A stretch of DNA of 64,000 bases, from contig NZ_FSRJ01000005.1 in assembly GCF_900142065.1 (NCBI RefSeq), positions 62,001-126,000 of the forward strand. The letters are read 5' to 3'. This stretch comes from Agromyces cerinus subsp. cerinus. Lineage in GTDB: Bacteria; Actinomycetota; Actinomycetes; Actinomycetales; Microbacteriaceae. Numbering within the stretch: position 1 is the first letter of the stretch; every line of letters starts with the position of its first letter. Below are positions 51,066 to 59,194 of the stretch, in pieces. Both the position numbers and the translations under genes were made by a program. The notes under the pieces were generated by a model. The model was not told the origin of the DNA. It did not search any database and saw only the letters and a list, made by a program, of their open reading frames with translations.

Positions 51066-52055
51066 TCAGATCGTGGCCCCGATCAGCGCCTCGCCGAGCG
51101 GGGTGCGCACATGCAGCACCCGCGCGCCGTGGCGTTCGCTCGCGATGAGTCCGCTCTCGCGGAGCACGGTGAGGTGATGCGACGCCGTCGAGAGCGCGAG
51201 CCCGCCGTCGGCCGCGACCTGCGTCGTGGTGCGCGGGTCGTGCGCGGCGAGGAGGATCCCGGCGCGTGCCGGACCGATGAGCGCACCGAGCGACCGCGAG
51301 GCGGCCTCCGGGTCCTTCGCCCACGTCTCGGTGACCCCCTGAGCCGGGTAGAAGAGCGTGGGCTGAGCGGGCGGCTCGGTGAGCACCGCGCATCCGAGGC
51401 CGCCCATGACCGACGGCACGAGCACGAGCCCGCTCCCCCGGCAGTCCACGAGCTCGCGGTGCCTGCGGAGGCGCACCCGCACGACGTCCCCCTGCCAGGC
51501 GACCGACTCGTGCAGGCCGGCGACCATCACGGCGATGCCCTCGGTCGTCATCCGACGGGCGCGCACGGCGATGTCAGCGCGCAGCAGCCGCTCGAGCTGC
51601 GGCCAGACGGGCGCGAGCACGGCCTGCCACACCTCGCTCCACGCCTCGGCGATCATGGCTCGCGCGTGCAGCGGCTGCTCGACCATGCGGCCGATGGCAA
51701 CGCGCCGAGCGCCCGTCGATCGGGCGAGCATCTTCGTGAGGTCGGCGCACATCAGTTCGGCGGGCACCGTCGCGAGCCGCTCGGCCTCGTCGGCCGGGGT
51801 CAGGTCCCAGGTCGGAGTCGCGGTGAGGAAGTCGGGGAAGTAGCCGGCCTCGCCGATGATCACGGCCAGGAGCTCGAACGCGTCCTGCGGCACGCGGCCG
51901 CGCACACTCCGCAGCCAGCCCCACTGCAGCGGCTGCTCCTCGGGCCGTTGCAGCACCCGTATCGCGTGACTCAGCTCGTGCCCCGGCGAGATGCCGAATC
52001 TGATCGCCGAGATGTCGTCGGGCGCCAGCTGGAAGTCCGCGAACATTCGATCCAC
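51066..52055 (-). CDS. ArsR-like HTH regulator with N-terminal DUF5937-type domain
   Basis: A 329-residue regulator. Residues 1-250 are a helical domain of the DUF5937 type (SAIRFGISPGHELSHAIRVL near the start), and the ArsR winged helix lies at the C-terminus (TTTQVAADGGLALSTASHHLTVLRESGLIAS). There is no cysteine metal site in the HTH, so it is not a classical metal sensor. The start is GTG 52055 with TAGCAT 6 bases upstream (leaderless). Divergent from a cupin gene; a palindrome lies in the 84-bp gap. Confidence 0.88.
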   Translation of the reverse strand: MDRMFADFQLAPDDISAIRFGISPGHELSHAIRVLQRPEEQPLQWGWLRSVRGRVPQDAFELLAVIIGEAGYFPDFLTATPTWDLTPADEAERLATVPAELMCADLTKMLARSTGARRVAIGRMVEQPLHARAMIAEAWSEVWQAVLAPVWPQLERLLRADIAVRARRMTTEGIAVMVAGLHESVAWQGDVVRVRLRRHRELVDCRGSGLVLVPSVMGGLGCAVLTEPPAQPTLFYPAQGVTETWAKDPEAASRSLGALIGPARAGILLAAHDPRTTTQVAADGGLALSTASHHLTVLRESGLIASERHGARVLHVRTPLGEALIGATI

Positions 52056-52095
52056 ATCGAAATGCTACCGAGCCGGATGCCGCGGGCGGGAGCCT

Positions 52096-52109
52096 GTTCC
52101 CATCGGAAC
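52096..52109. promoter_or_regulatory. Palindrome between ArsR-type regulator and cupin genes
   Basis: GTTCCCATCGGAAC is an inverted repeat with 5-base arms and a 4-base centre, in the middle of the divergent gap. It is a candidate operator for the ArsR-like protein. Confidence 0.5.
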
Positions 52110-52139
52110 CACCGCCCGTGTTCGACGAGAGGACGACTC

Positions 52140-52496
52140 ATGACCACCACCGCTTCGATCCCGCCGATCGTGCCCGCCGACGCGATTCGACTCGGCTCCG
52201 GCCGAACGCTGCGCTTCGAGGGACGCGATCACGGGGCCGCCGTCTCGTACTTCCTCGTCGACAACGACCCCGGGCAGGGCCCCGACCTGCATCGCCACCC
52301 GTACCCCGAGACCTGGATCGTGCTCGAGGGCGAGGTGCGGATCACGATCGGCGAGCACGAGTTCGTCGCGACCGCGGGCGACACGGCGACCGCACCGGCG
52401 AACACCTGGCACCGCTTCGTCGCCACGGGCGCGAGCCGCCTGCGCATGGTCTGCATCCACGCATCCGATGTCATCGTGCAGGAGTTCGCCGAGTAG
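52140..52496 (+). CDS. Cupin domain protein
   Basis: A 118-residue single-domain cupin. The metal-binding motif 1 reads PDLHRHPYPETWIVLEGEVRI (His, His, Glu), and motif 2 is in APANTWHRFVATG. Such small cupins bind iron, zinc or manganese and may be isomerases, dioxygenases or sensors. ATG 52140 follows GAGAGGA. It is divergent from the ArsR-like gene and probably controlled by it. Confidence 0.87.
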   Translation: MTTTASIPPIVPADAIRLGSGRTLRFEGRDHGAAVSYFLVDNDPGQGPDLHRHPYPETWIVLEGEVRITIGEHEFVATAGDTATAPANTWHRFVATGASRLRMVCIHASDVIVQEFAE

Positions 52497-52526
52497 CGCC
52501 GCACCCTGAGGCTCGCCCAGCGCAGG

Positions 52527-52545
52527 CACTGAGAAAATCTCAGTG
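52527..52545. promoter_or_regulatory. Perfect palindrome upstream of the methyltransferase gene
   Basis: CACTGAGAAAATCTCAGTG has perfect 8-base arms around AAA. It lies 47 bp before the methyltransferase ATG. The AT-rich core in this GC-rich setting and its symmetry mark it as a regulator binding site. No TetR, MarR or PadR gene adjoins, so its regulator is elsewhere or is the LuxR/AAA protein at 53847. Confidence 0.7.
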
Positions 52546-52591
52546 TTCAGCACGGATGTGGCGGCGGCCGTCGGCGCGCACGCTTGCCCCC

Positions 52592-53509
52592 ATGACTGAT
52601 TCACGTGCCTCGCAGGCCTCACCATCGCCCACACCGACCGCAACCGCCACCGCCACCGCCCCGTCCGAGTCCGGCCAGACCGAGATCGACCCGACGACGG
52701 CCGATCGGGTGCTCAAGACGAAGCACCGGGCGATGTGGGCGTCGGGCGACTACCCGACGCTCGCCGCCGACCTCATCTGGAGCCTCGGCCCGGTGCTCGT
52801 CGACGCAGTCGGCGTGCACCCGGGCGACCGCGTGCTCGACGTCGCCGCCGGATCCGGCAACGCGGCGATCCCCGCCGCGCTCCGCGGCGGCTCCGTGGTC
52901 GCGAGCGACCTCGCCCCCGAGCTCTTCGACGCCGGTCGACGCCGCGCGCAGGAGGCCGGGGCCGAGCTCGAGTGGCGCGAGGCCGACGCCGAAGCGCTGC
53001 CGTTCGACGACGCCGCATTCGACGCGACCGTCTCGTGCGTCGGCGTCATGTTCGCGCCGCACCACCGTCGCGCGGCCGGCGAACTGCTGCGCGTGACCCG
53101 CCCCGGCGGCCGGATCGGCGTGCTGAGCTGGACGCCCGAGGGATTCATCGGCCAGATGTTCAAGACCATGAAGCCCTTCGCCGCGCCGTTGCCCGAGGGT
53201 GCCGAGCCCGCTCCGCTGTGGGGCGACGAGCAGCACGTCCGCGAACTGCTCGGCACCGACGTCGAGGAGCTCGAGGCACGACGCCAGAGCGTCACCATCG
53301 ATCACTTCGCATCACCAGAGGCGTTCCGCGACTACTTCAAGCGGAACTACGGACCGACGATCGCCGTCTACGGCCGCATCGCCGACGACCCCGACCAGGT
53401 TCGCGCCCTCGACGATGCGCTCGTCGAGCTCGCCCGTTCCCACGGTCTCCGCACCACCGGCGATGCCCTGCAGTGGGAGTACCTGCTGGTCACCGCCCGC
53501 CGAGCCTGA
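52592..53509 (+). CDS. SAM-dependent methyltransferase, class I (type 11)
   Basis: A 305-residue methyltransferase. A Thr/Ala/Pro-rich leader of about 35 residues precedes KTKHRAMWASGDYPTLA and the SAM motif VLDVAAGSGNAAIPAA. Further motifs are ASDLAPELFDAGR, ADAEALPFDDAAFDATV and VTRPGGRIGVLSWTPEG. It resembles the UbiE/type 11 methyltransferases seen beside regulators in actinobacteria. No ribosome site is clear. It is followed by a small gene and the LuxR/AAA regulator on the same strand. Confidence 0.88.
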   Translation: MTDSRASQASPSPTPTATATATAPSESGQTEIDPTTADRVLKTKHRAMWASGDYPTLAADLIWSLGPVLVDAVGVHPGDRVLDVAAGSGNAAIPAALRGGSVVASDLAPELFDAGRRRAQEAGAELEWREADAEALPFDDAAFDATVSCVGVMFAPHHRRAAGELLRVTRPGGRIGVLSWTPEGFIGQMFKTMKPFAAPLPEGAEPAPLWGDEQHVRELLGTDVEELEARRQSVTIDHFASPEAFRDYFKRNYGPTIAVYGRIADDPDQVRALDDALVELARSHGLRTTGDALQWEYLLVTARRA

Positions 53510-53541
53510 CCGCGGTCGGCGAACCCCCCGGAAGGAAGATC

Positions 53542-53781
53542 ATGTATCTCAGCGAGGACTACCTCGTGTTCGAACTGCACCACCGCGGCGAGGAGCGCCT
53601 GAACCGCGAACTCGAGCGGCGCCGGCTCATCGCCGAACGCGCCACCGAGAACGAGGCGCCGCAGGTGACGGATGTCTCGCGCCCGCCGTTCCTCGTGCGG
53701 TGGCGCCGCCGCCTCGCCCTCTTGACAGCCGCAGTCTCCGGATCCGGCCACCACGGAGGACCGACCCCCGTCGCCTCGTGA
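53542..53781 (+). CDS. Small basic protein of unknown function, 79 residues
   Basis: ATG 53542 has GGAAGGAAG at ideal spacing. The product starts MYLSEDYLVFELHHRGEERLNRELERRRL, with a charged helix, and ends in a basic and Gly-rich tail. No family is recognised; short proteins with the leader MYLSEDYLVFELHHR occur in related genomes to my knowledge without a known role. It is in the same operon as the methyltransferase. Its stop overlaps a GTG (GTGA at 53778) that could start the next gene. Confidence 0.7.
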   Translation: MYLSEDYLVFELHHRGEERLNRELERRRLIAERATENEAPQVTDVSRPPFLVRWRRRLALLTAAVSGSGHHGGPTPVAS

Positions 53782-53846
53782 CCCGAGTCCCCGACGACAC
53801 CACACGCCCGGTGCGGCGCGCGATCCTCGCGTCTACACTGGGCGTC

Positions 53847-56012
53847 GTGGCGGGCGAATCGCTCACGCCCCGCGAACGCGCGGTGCTCGCCGCCATCGAG
53901 CGGCGCCTCAGCAACCCCGAGATCGCAGCGGAGTTGTTCATCTCCGTGCGCACGGTCGAGAGCCACATCGCGAGTCTCCGGCGGAAGCTCGGCGCCGAGA
54001 GCCGGGTTGCGCTCGTCGCAGCGGCGGGCGAGCGGCACGAGGCATCCGTTCGCCTGCCGCGCGACGCCTTCGTCGGCCGGGTCGCCGATCTCGACGCGGT
54101 CGCCGCCCTCGTCGACGAGAGCGGATGGGCGACGATCGCAGGGCCCGGCGGCGTCGGCAAGACGCGGCTCGCACTCGAGTTCGCGAGCCGGCGGCACGGC
54201 GAACGGGCACCGGTCGTCGTCGAACTCGAGCACGCCGAGTCGGACGACGTGGTCGCACGCATCGCTCGCGCCTTCGACCTCGAGTCGAGCCAGGGCACCG
54301 ACATCACCGCCGCCCTCGCGGTGGCGCTCGGCGCCCGCCCCTACCTGCTCGTGCTCGACAACGTCGACCGAGTCGGGCCGACGGTCGGCGAGGTCGTCGG
54401 CCGACTGTTGACGAGCGCCCCGGGGCTCGCAGTGCTGACCACCTCGCGCACCCCGATCGGCGACGGCGGCGAGCGCGTGCACAGCCTCGCGCCGCTGGAC
54501 GCATCGGGCACGGATGCCGCGGCCACCGAGATGCTCCTCGAGCGCCTCGGTGCCCGGGGTCTCGTCACGACCCCGGCCGAACGCGACCTCGCCGGCGAGA
54601 TCGCCGCACGGCTCGACGGGCTGCCGCTCGCGATCGAACTCGCCGCGGCGTGCGCACGCCACCTCTCCCTCGCCGAGCTCGCCTCCCGCCTCGAGCGGGA
54701 CTTCGCGACCCTCGACCGCGCCGTGCCGGCGGGCCGGCACCGCACCCTCGACACGGCGTTCGACTGGACGTGGGACCTGCTCACCGACGACGAGCAGCAG
54801 GTGCTCTGCCGCCTCGGCGCACTCCCCCGAACCTTCGACGTCGACCTGGCCGCCGTGGTCACGCACCCCGGCGCCGAGGGCGTCGTGCTCCGACTGCTCG
54901 ACCACTCCATGCTCGTGCCCGCCGGCGGGCACCCGCGCCGGTTCCGGCTGCTCGCGGTGATGCGGGAGTACGTGCTCGCGCGCAGCGACCCCGCCGACGT
55001 GCGTGACGTGCTCGAGCGGCACGCCGAGTATTACGCCGGCCTCGCATCGAGATTCGTCGTGCATGCCCGCACCGACGACAGTCACGAGGCGATGAGCCTG
55101 TCGACCCACATGTGCCCCGAGGTGAACGCGGCATTGCGGTGGGCACTGGCCGCGGGGCATCCGTGCGCCCTGCCGCTCGCCGCCGACCTCGCGATCGGCA
55201 TCGAGCAGTACGGATCGGATGTCGACAGCGTGCGCACGCTCGCCATGGCGGCACGAGACGACCGCCTGCTGTCGTCGGCCTCGGCCGATGACCTGCTCGC
55301 GATCGGAAACGCGCTCTCGTACTTCGACGTGCAACTCGTCGACGAACTCGCCATACGCGCCCTCGCGATCGCCGACGACGAGCGGTCGCAGCTCGCGGCC
55401 CACCATCTCGCGGGCCTCGCCGCCGCGTACCGGCGTCGCACCGAAGACGCCGTCGGCCACCTCGCGATCGCGGAGCGGCTCGCTCTCGCCCTGCACGACG
55501 ACTGGGAGCTCGCCGCCGTGCACCAGATGCGGGGCATCGCCGTGCGCGGCCCCGAGCTCGCCGACGCGGCGGCCGCCATCGCCGAGTTCGACGCCGCGAT
55601 GCGCGGGTACGACCGGGCGGGCGACGCCACCCACGTCAGCAACGCCCGATACATGATGGCCCTCACGGCGGCGGAATCGGGCCTCGAGCCCGATCAGGCG
55701 GTCGCGTGGGCTGCGGAGTGCGCCGACTACGCGCGTGCGACGCACAACGAGCACGAGCTCGCGCATGCCGAACTCGTGCAGCAGATGCTCGAGGTGCCGG
55801 ACGTCTCGACGGGCGTCGACGAACTCGTCGACGTCTTCCGGCGGCTCGGCGACGTGCGGTGCACGACCCGCAGCCTGATCCTCCAGGCCGATCGCGCGGA
55901 GCCGGGGCGGCGGGCGATCCTGCTCGAGCGGGCGCTCGGGTTCGCCGACTCGGCGGGCGATCGCGCGAATCAGGCTGCGATCCGCGAACGGCTCGGCGTT
56001 GCCGCGCGGTGA
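53847..56012 (+). CDS. Regulator with N-terminal LuxR HTH and AAA/NB-ARC ATPase
   Basis: A 721-residue regulator with unusual order. A LuxR-type helix-turn-helix is at residues 5-60 (LTPRERAVLAAIERRLSNPE, then ELFISVRTVESHIASLRRKL), followed by a P-loop ATPase: Walker A GPGGVGKTR (99-107) and Walker B LLVLDNVD, sensor ILTTSR-like LTTSRTPIGDGGERV, LPLAIELAAACARHLSL. A TPR-like helical C-terminus follows. LAL/MalT-type regulators normally have the HTH at the C-terminus. GTG 53847 is chosen because TACACT lies 7 bases upstream; GTG 53778, overlapping the previous stop, would add 23 residues. Probably senses a ligand through ATP-dependent oligomerisation. Confidence 0.85.
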   Translation: MAGESLTPRERAVLAAIERRLSNPEIAAELFISVRTVESHIASLRRKLGAESRVALVAAAGERHEASVRLPRDAFVGRVADLDAVAALVDESGWATIAGPGGVGKTRLALEFASRRHGERAPVVVELEHAESDDVVARIARAFDLESSQGTDITAALAVALGARPYLLVLDNVDRVGPTVGEVVGRLLTSAPGLAVLTTSRTPIGDGGERVHSLAPLDASGTDAAATEMLLERLGARGLVTTPAERDLAGEIAARLDGLPLAIELAAACARHLSLAELASRLERDFATLDRAVPAGRHRTLDTAFDWTWDLLTDDEQQVLCRLGALPRTFDVDLAAVVTHPGAEGVVLRLLDHSMLVPAGGHPRRFRLLAVMREYVLARSDPADVRDVLERHAEYYAGLASRFVVHARTDDSHEAMSLSTHMCPEVNAALRWALAAGHPCALPLAADLAIGIEQYGSDVDSVRTLAMAARDDRLLSSASADDLLAIGNALSYFDVQLVDELAIRALAIADDERSQLAAHHLAGLAAAYRRRTEDAVGHLAIAERLALALHDDWELAAVHQMRGIAVRGPELADAAAAIAEFDAAMRGYDRAGDATHVSNARYMMALTAAESGLEPDQAVAWAAECADYARATHNEHELAHAELVQQMLEVPDVSTGVDELVDVFRRLGDVRCTTRSLILQADRAEPGRRAILLERALGFADSAGDRANQAAIRERLGVAAR

Positions 56013-56055
56013 CGTTCCCCGGCGAGGACCGGGGCGCACCTGCTAGAACTGCGGC

Positions 56056-56574
56056 ATGGGTATCCGCATCGTCGTCATGGGTGTCTCGGCGGCCGGCAAG
56101 TCGACCGTGGGCCGGTTGCTCGGCAAGCGGTTGGGCGTGCCGTTCCGCGACGCCGATGAGCTGCACCCGGCGGCGAACGTGCAGAAGATGGCATCCGGCG
56201 CTGCGCTCGACGACGCCGACCGCGAGCCGTGGCTCGACAGCGTCGGCGCCGAGCTCGATGCCGCGACCACGGGGATCGTGATGGCCTGCTCGGCGCTGAA
56301 ACGCTCGTACCGCGATCGGCTCCGCCTCGCCGCGCCGTCCACGGTGTTCGTGCACCTGCACGGTTCGCACGCGCTGCTCGCTGCGCGGGCGGCCGCCCGC
56401 GTCGACCATTTCATGCCGGCGAGCCTGCTCGACTCCCAGCTCGCCGCACTCGAGCCGCTCGCAGCCGATGAGGCCGGCATCACGGTGGACGTCTCCGGTG
56501 CTCCCGCCGAGATCGCCGATCGCGCCGCCACCGGTCTCCGGCCGTACTCCGCGACGATCACACCCCGATCGTGA
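56056..56574 (+). CDS. gntK: Gluconokinase
   Basis: A 172-residue kinase that phosphorylates D-gluconate to 6-phosphogluconate. Walker A is GVSAAGKST (residues 9-17). PFRDADELHPAANVQKMASG matches the gluconate-binding motif of GntK, and ACSALKRSYRDRLR and HFMPASLLDSQLAALE are further family signatures. TAGAAC lies 6 bases before ATG. No gluconate permease or regulator adjoins. Its last 17 bases overlap the 3' end of the convergent dioxygenase-like gene. Confidence 0.95.
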   Translation: MGIRIVVMGVSAAGKSTVGRLLGKRLGVPFRDADELHPAANVQKMASGAALDDADREPWLDSVGAELDAATTGIVMACSALKRSYRDRLRLAAPSTVFVHLHGSHALLAARAAARVDHFMPASLLDSQLAALEPLAADEAGITVDVSGAPAEIADRAATGLRPYSATITPRS

Positions 56575-57445
56575 GCGCCGCGGTGTATCCGCCGGCGACC
56601 GAGCCCGACATGCTCGCGATCTGGTGGATGCCGCCGTCGTCACGGAACACGTTGTCGCTCGAGAGGCTCACCTGCGAGATGTTCCGCACGCTCTGCTCGT
56701 AGCCGCTCGTCGCGTAGACGAGGCCGTTGACCTCCTCGGGCAGAGCGATCTGCGAGGTCTTCACGATCGGGCCCGACGCGACGGCGTTCGCCACGTCGGA
56801 GTACACCTCGAAGTGGATGTGCGGCCACCGGCCCGAGTAGCACGCCGGGTAGATCGAGGTGAAGCGCACCGTGCCCATCGCATCGGTCTCCTGCACGCCG
56901 CGCAGGTAGTTCTCGTTCTCGATGCCGCGCGAGTAGAGCGAGTAGTCGCCGTCGCGGTCGCAATGCCAGAGATAGACCCCGGCGCCGACGAGGGCGCTGC
57001 CGGTGGCGGCACCGCGCACGGTGAGTTCGATCGTGAGCGGCACGCCCTGCGCGACGGTCGTCGACGAGCCGAACGACGAGCGGATGTCGCTGCGCACGAT
57101 GCCCGAATCGTCGAGCACGTTCACCCCCTTGGAGCCGTCGGCAGGGTACGGCCCCCCGGTCTCGTCGGGCACCTCGTCGAGCGGTCCGGATGCCGCGGCC
57201 GACGCCGACGGGCTCGGTGTCGCGCTCGCCGTGCCGCCGCCGGTGGCACTCGCGCTCGGCGCCGGTTCGCCGCCCGAGCAGGCGGCGAGGAGCGTGGTCA
57301 GCCCGATGCCGCCGAAGATGCCGAGCATCCGGCGCCGGTCGACGAGCGTGCGGATGTCGTAGACGAGGCCGCGGTGGTCCTCGTCGATCTCGTCGCCGTG
57401 CTCGTCGATCCAGCGCGGGTCGGTCGTGGGCCGGTCGGTCGTCAT
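56558..57445 (-). CDS. Intradiol ring-cleavage dioxygenase-like lipoprotein
   Basis: A 295-residue protein with a twin-Arg-like start (DRRRMLGIFGGIGL) and lipobox LLAAC (Cys56), so exported and lipid-anchored. A Ser/Thr/Ala linker (60-85) leads to an intradiol dioxygenase fold: VYLWHCDRDGDYSLY and YPACYSGRWPHIHFEVY carry the Tyr and His pair that binds non-haem Fe(III) in catechol and protocatechuate dioxygenases. Extracytoplasmic members of this kind are common in actinobacteria, but their substrates are not known. ATG 57445 has GAGGAG. It overlaps the gluconokinase 3' end by 17 bases. Confidence 0.88.
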   Translation of the reverse strand: MTTDRPTTDPRWIDEHGDEIDEDHRGLVYDIRTLVDRRRMLGIFGGIGLTTLLAACSGGEPAPSASATGGGTASATPSPSASAAASGPLDEVPDETGGPYPADGSKGVNVLDDSGIVRSDIRSSFGSSTTVAQGVPLTIELTVRGAATGSALVGAGVYLWHCDRDGDYSLYSRGIENENYLRGVQETDAMGTVRFTSIYPACYSGRWPHIHFEVYSDVANAVASGPIVKTSQIALPEEVNGLVYATSGYEQSVRNISQVSLSSDNVFRDDGGIHQIASMSGSVAGGYTAALTIGV

Positions 57446-57524
57446 GGACTGCTCCTCGGATCTCGTCGGAGCACCAGCATGGGCAGCCGCGCAATGGTCG
57501 TGCTGTGCGCCGCCGATGAGGCTC

Positions 57525-58109
57525 CTATGGCGTGTTCACGCCCCTGCGCGCGTGCACCCGCTCGCCCTGCACGCTCAGCAGGTTGAGGATCTCGGCCGGT
57601 TCGGTCGACGCACTCGCGTGGCCGTGCGGCACCCGTGTGTCGAACTCGGCGGCCTCACCGGGCTCCAGCAGGATCTCCTCGTCGCCGAGCGCCAGTCGCA
57701 CGCGACCGCTGAGCACGTAGATCCAGTCGTACCCCTCGTGTGCGCGCTGCGGGACGGGCCGGTCGGGCGGATGCCCCGGCAGCACCATCTTGAAGGCGTG
57801 CAGATCGGGGTTCTGCCGGGTGAGCGGGATGATGGCGGTGCCGTTCCGGTAGTACGGCTTCGGGTGCACGCGGGGATCGGCGATCTGCGGCGCGCCGACC
57901 AGGTCGTCGAGGTTCGCCCGGTAGGCCGCTGCGATGCGGATGAGCAGTTCGAGCGTCGGCCGCCGCAGTCCCGATTCGAGGCGCGAGAGGGTGCTCGTCG
58001 AGATGCCGGTCTCGGCGGCGAGTTCGGCGAGGGTGTACCCGCGGCGACGGCGCAGCTCGCGCAGCCTCGGCGCGACGGCGCTCAGCATCGTGTCGAGGTC
58101 GTGGGCCAT
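57525..58109 (-). CDS. XRE family regulator with C-terminal cupin sensor
   Basis: A 194-residue regulator with an XRE helix-turn-helix (LAELAAETGISTSTLSRLESG, about residues 25-50) and a cupin domain (DWIYVLSGRVRLALGDEEI with the FDTRVPHGHAS second motif), the architecture of PuuR-like sensors. ATG 58109 follows AAGGAG. It is divergent from a thioredoxin-reductase-like gene, and nested palindromes fill the 65-bp gap, so it probably controls both. Confidence 0.9.
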   Translation of the reverse strand: MAHDLDTMLSAVAPRLRELRRRRGYTLAELAAETGISTSTLSRLESGLRRPTLELLIRIAAAYRANLDDLVGAPQIADPRVHPKPYYRNGTAIIPLTRQNPDLHAFKMVLPGHPPDRPVPQRAHEGYDWIYVLSGRVRLALGDEEILLEPGEAAEFDTRVPHGHASASTEPAEILNLLSVQGERVHARRGVNTP

Positions 58110-58118
58110 CTGCGCTCC

Positions 58119-58146
58119 TTGCCGCTTCGGCAACAGTCGTTGCCAA
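58119..58146. promoter_or_regulatory. Nested TTGCC palindromes in the XRE-cupin promoter
   Basis: TTGCCGCTTCGGCAA (58119-58133) is a perfect palindrome with 6-base arms, and GCAACAGTCGTTGC (58130-58143) another with 5-base arms, sharing GCAA. The unit TTGCC thus occurs three times in alternating orientation, a likely operator of the XRE-cupin regulator. Confidence 0.72.
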
Positions 58147-58174
58147 TCGCTCAGGTTACCGCGAGTCTGGTGGC

Positions 58175-59125
58175 ATGCAACCGGAACCATTGGATGTCAT
58201 CATCGTCGGCGGCGGCAGCGCTGGACTCAGCGCCGCGCTCATGCTCGTGCGCGCCCGGCGGCGCGTGCTCGTGCTCGACACGGGCGCGCCACGCAACGGC
58301 GTCGCCGCGCACATGCACGGCGTGCTGGGTCGCGACGGCTGGTCGCCGCTCGAGCTGCTCGAGCGCGGGCGCGACGAGGTGGCACGCTACGGCGGGGTCG
58401 TGCGCGGCGCCGAGGTCGCGAGCGCCGAGGCAACCGATGGGGATGCATCGGGCGGGCCCCGCTTCGCCGTGAGCCTGGCCTCAGGCGAGCGTCATGTCGC
58501 ACGCCGACTGCTCGTGGCGACCGGCCTGCGCGACGAGTTGCCCGAGCTGCCCGGCCTCGCGGAGCAGTGGGGAACGGGCGCGGTCGTCTGCCCCTTCTGC
58601 GATGGCTGGGAGGTGCGCGATCGCCGCATCGGCGTGCTCGCGACCGGCCCGCGCAGCCTCCACCAGGTGCAGATGCTCCGGCAGTGGTCGCCGTCGGTCA
58701 CGTTCTTCACGAACGGGGCCGAGCTCGACGGCGACGCCTCGGCCGGCATGCTCGCGCGCGGCATCGCGGTCGAGCCGCGCGTCTGGGCGAGCGTGGCCGC
58801 CGACGAGGCGGGCCGGCTCAGCGGCATCCGGCTCGTCGACAACGCGGTCATCGCCCTCGATGCGATCTTCCTCGGCCCCCGGCCCGTTCCCAACGACGCC
58901 CTGCTGACCGGCCTCGGTGCGACGACCGCCCCCGCGTTCGGCGATGCGGACTGGGTCGGCGTCGACCCGACCGGCCGCACGAGCGTTCCCGGCGTGTGGG
59001 CCGCCGGCAACGTCGTCAACCCGGGGGCGAGCGTGCCGATCGCCGCAGGTGCCGGCAGTCTCGCCGGCATGACGATCAATTCCGACCTCATCGAGGAGGA
59101 GATCCGAGCGGCCCTCGCCGGCTGA
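58175..59125 (+). CDS. Thioredoxin-reductase-like FAD oxidoreductase
   Basis: A 316-residue flavoprotein of the TrxR fold. FAD motif VIIVGGGSAGLSAALML, redox dicysteine Cys139-Pro-Phe-Cys142 (CPFCDGWEVRDRR) in place of the usual CATC, and FAD motif 2 VPGVWAAGNVVNPG. The NADPH-binding glycine motif is degenerate (IGVLATGPRSLHQV), so it may use another electron donor, as in ferredoxin- or disulfide-reductase-like relatives such as HlmI/GliT-type dithiol oxidases. It is divergent from the XRE-cupin regulator. Start ATG 58175 lacks a ribosome site. Confidence 0.85.
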   Translation: MQPEPLDVIIVGGGSAGLSAALMLVRARRRVLVLDTGAPRNGVAAHMHGVLGRDGWSPLELLERGRDEVARYGGVVRGAEVASAEATDGDASGGPRFAVSLASGERHVARRLLVATGLRDELPELPGLAEQWGTGAVVCPFCDGWEVRDRRIGVLATGPRSLHQVQMLRQWSPSVTFFTNGAELDGDASAGMLARGIAVEPRVWASVAADEAGRLSGIRLVDNAVIALDAIFLGPRPVPNDALLTGLGATTAPAFGDADWVGVDPTGRTSVPGVWAAGNVVNPGASVPIAAGAGSLAGMTINSDLIEEEIRAALAG

Positions 59126-59194
59126 GCTCGAAGGGGGTTCCCCTCATGGGCATCGCGGCGAACAATGGGGAGGGTGCAGGGGAAGGAGCACGCC

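Noticed and set aside
53559..56039. Long leftward open frame (826 codons) opposite the LuxR/AAA regulator gene
   Set aside because: It is antisense to clear Walker A, Walker B and HTH motifs and has low-complexity composition.
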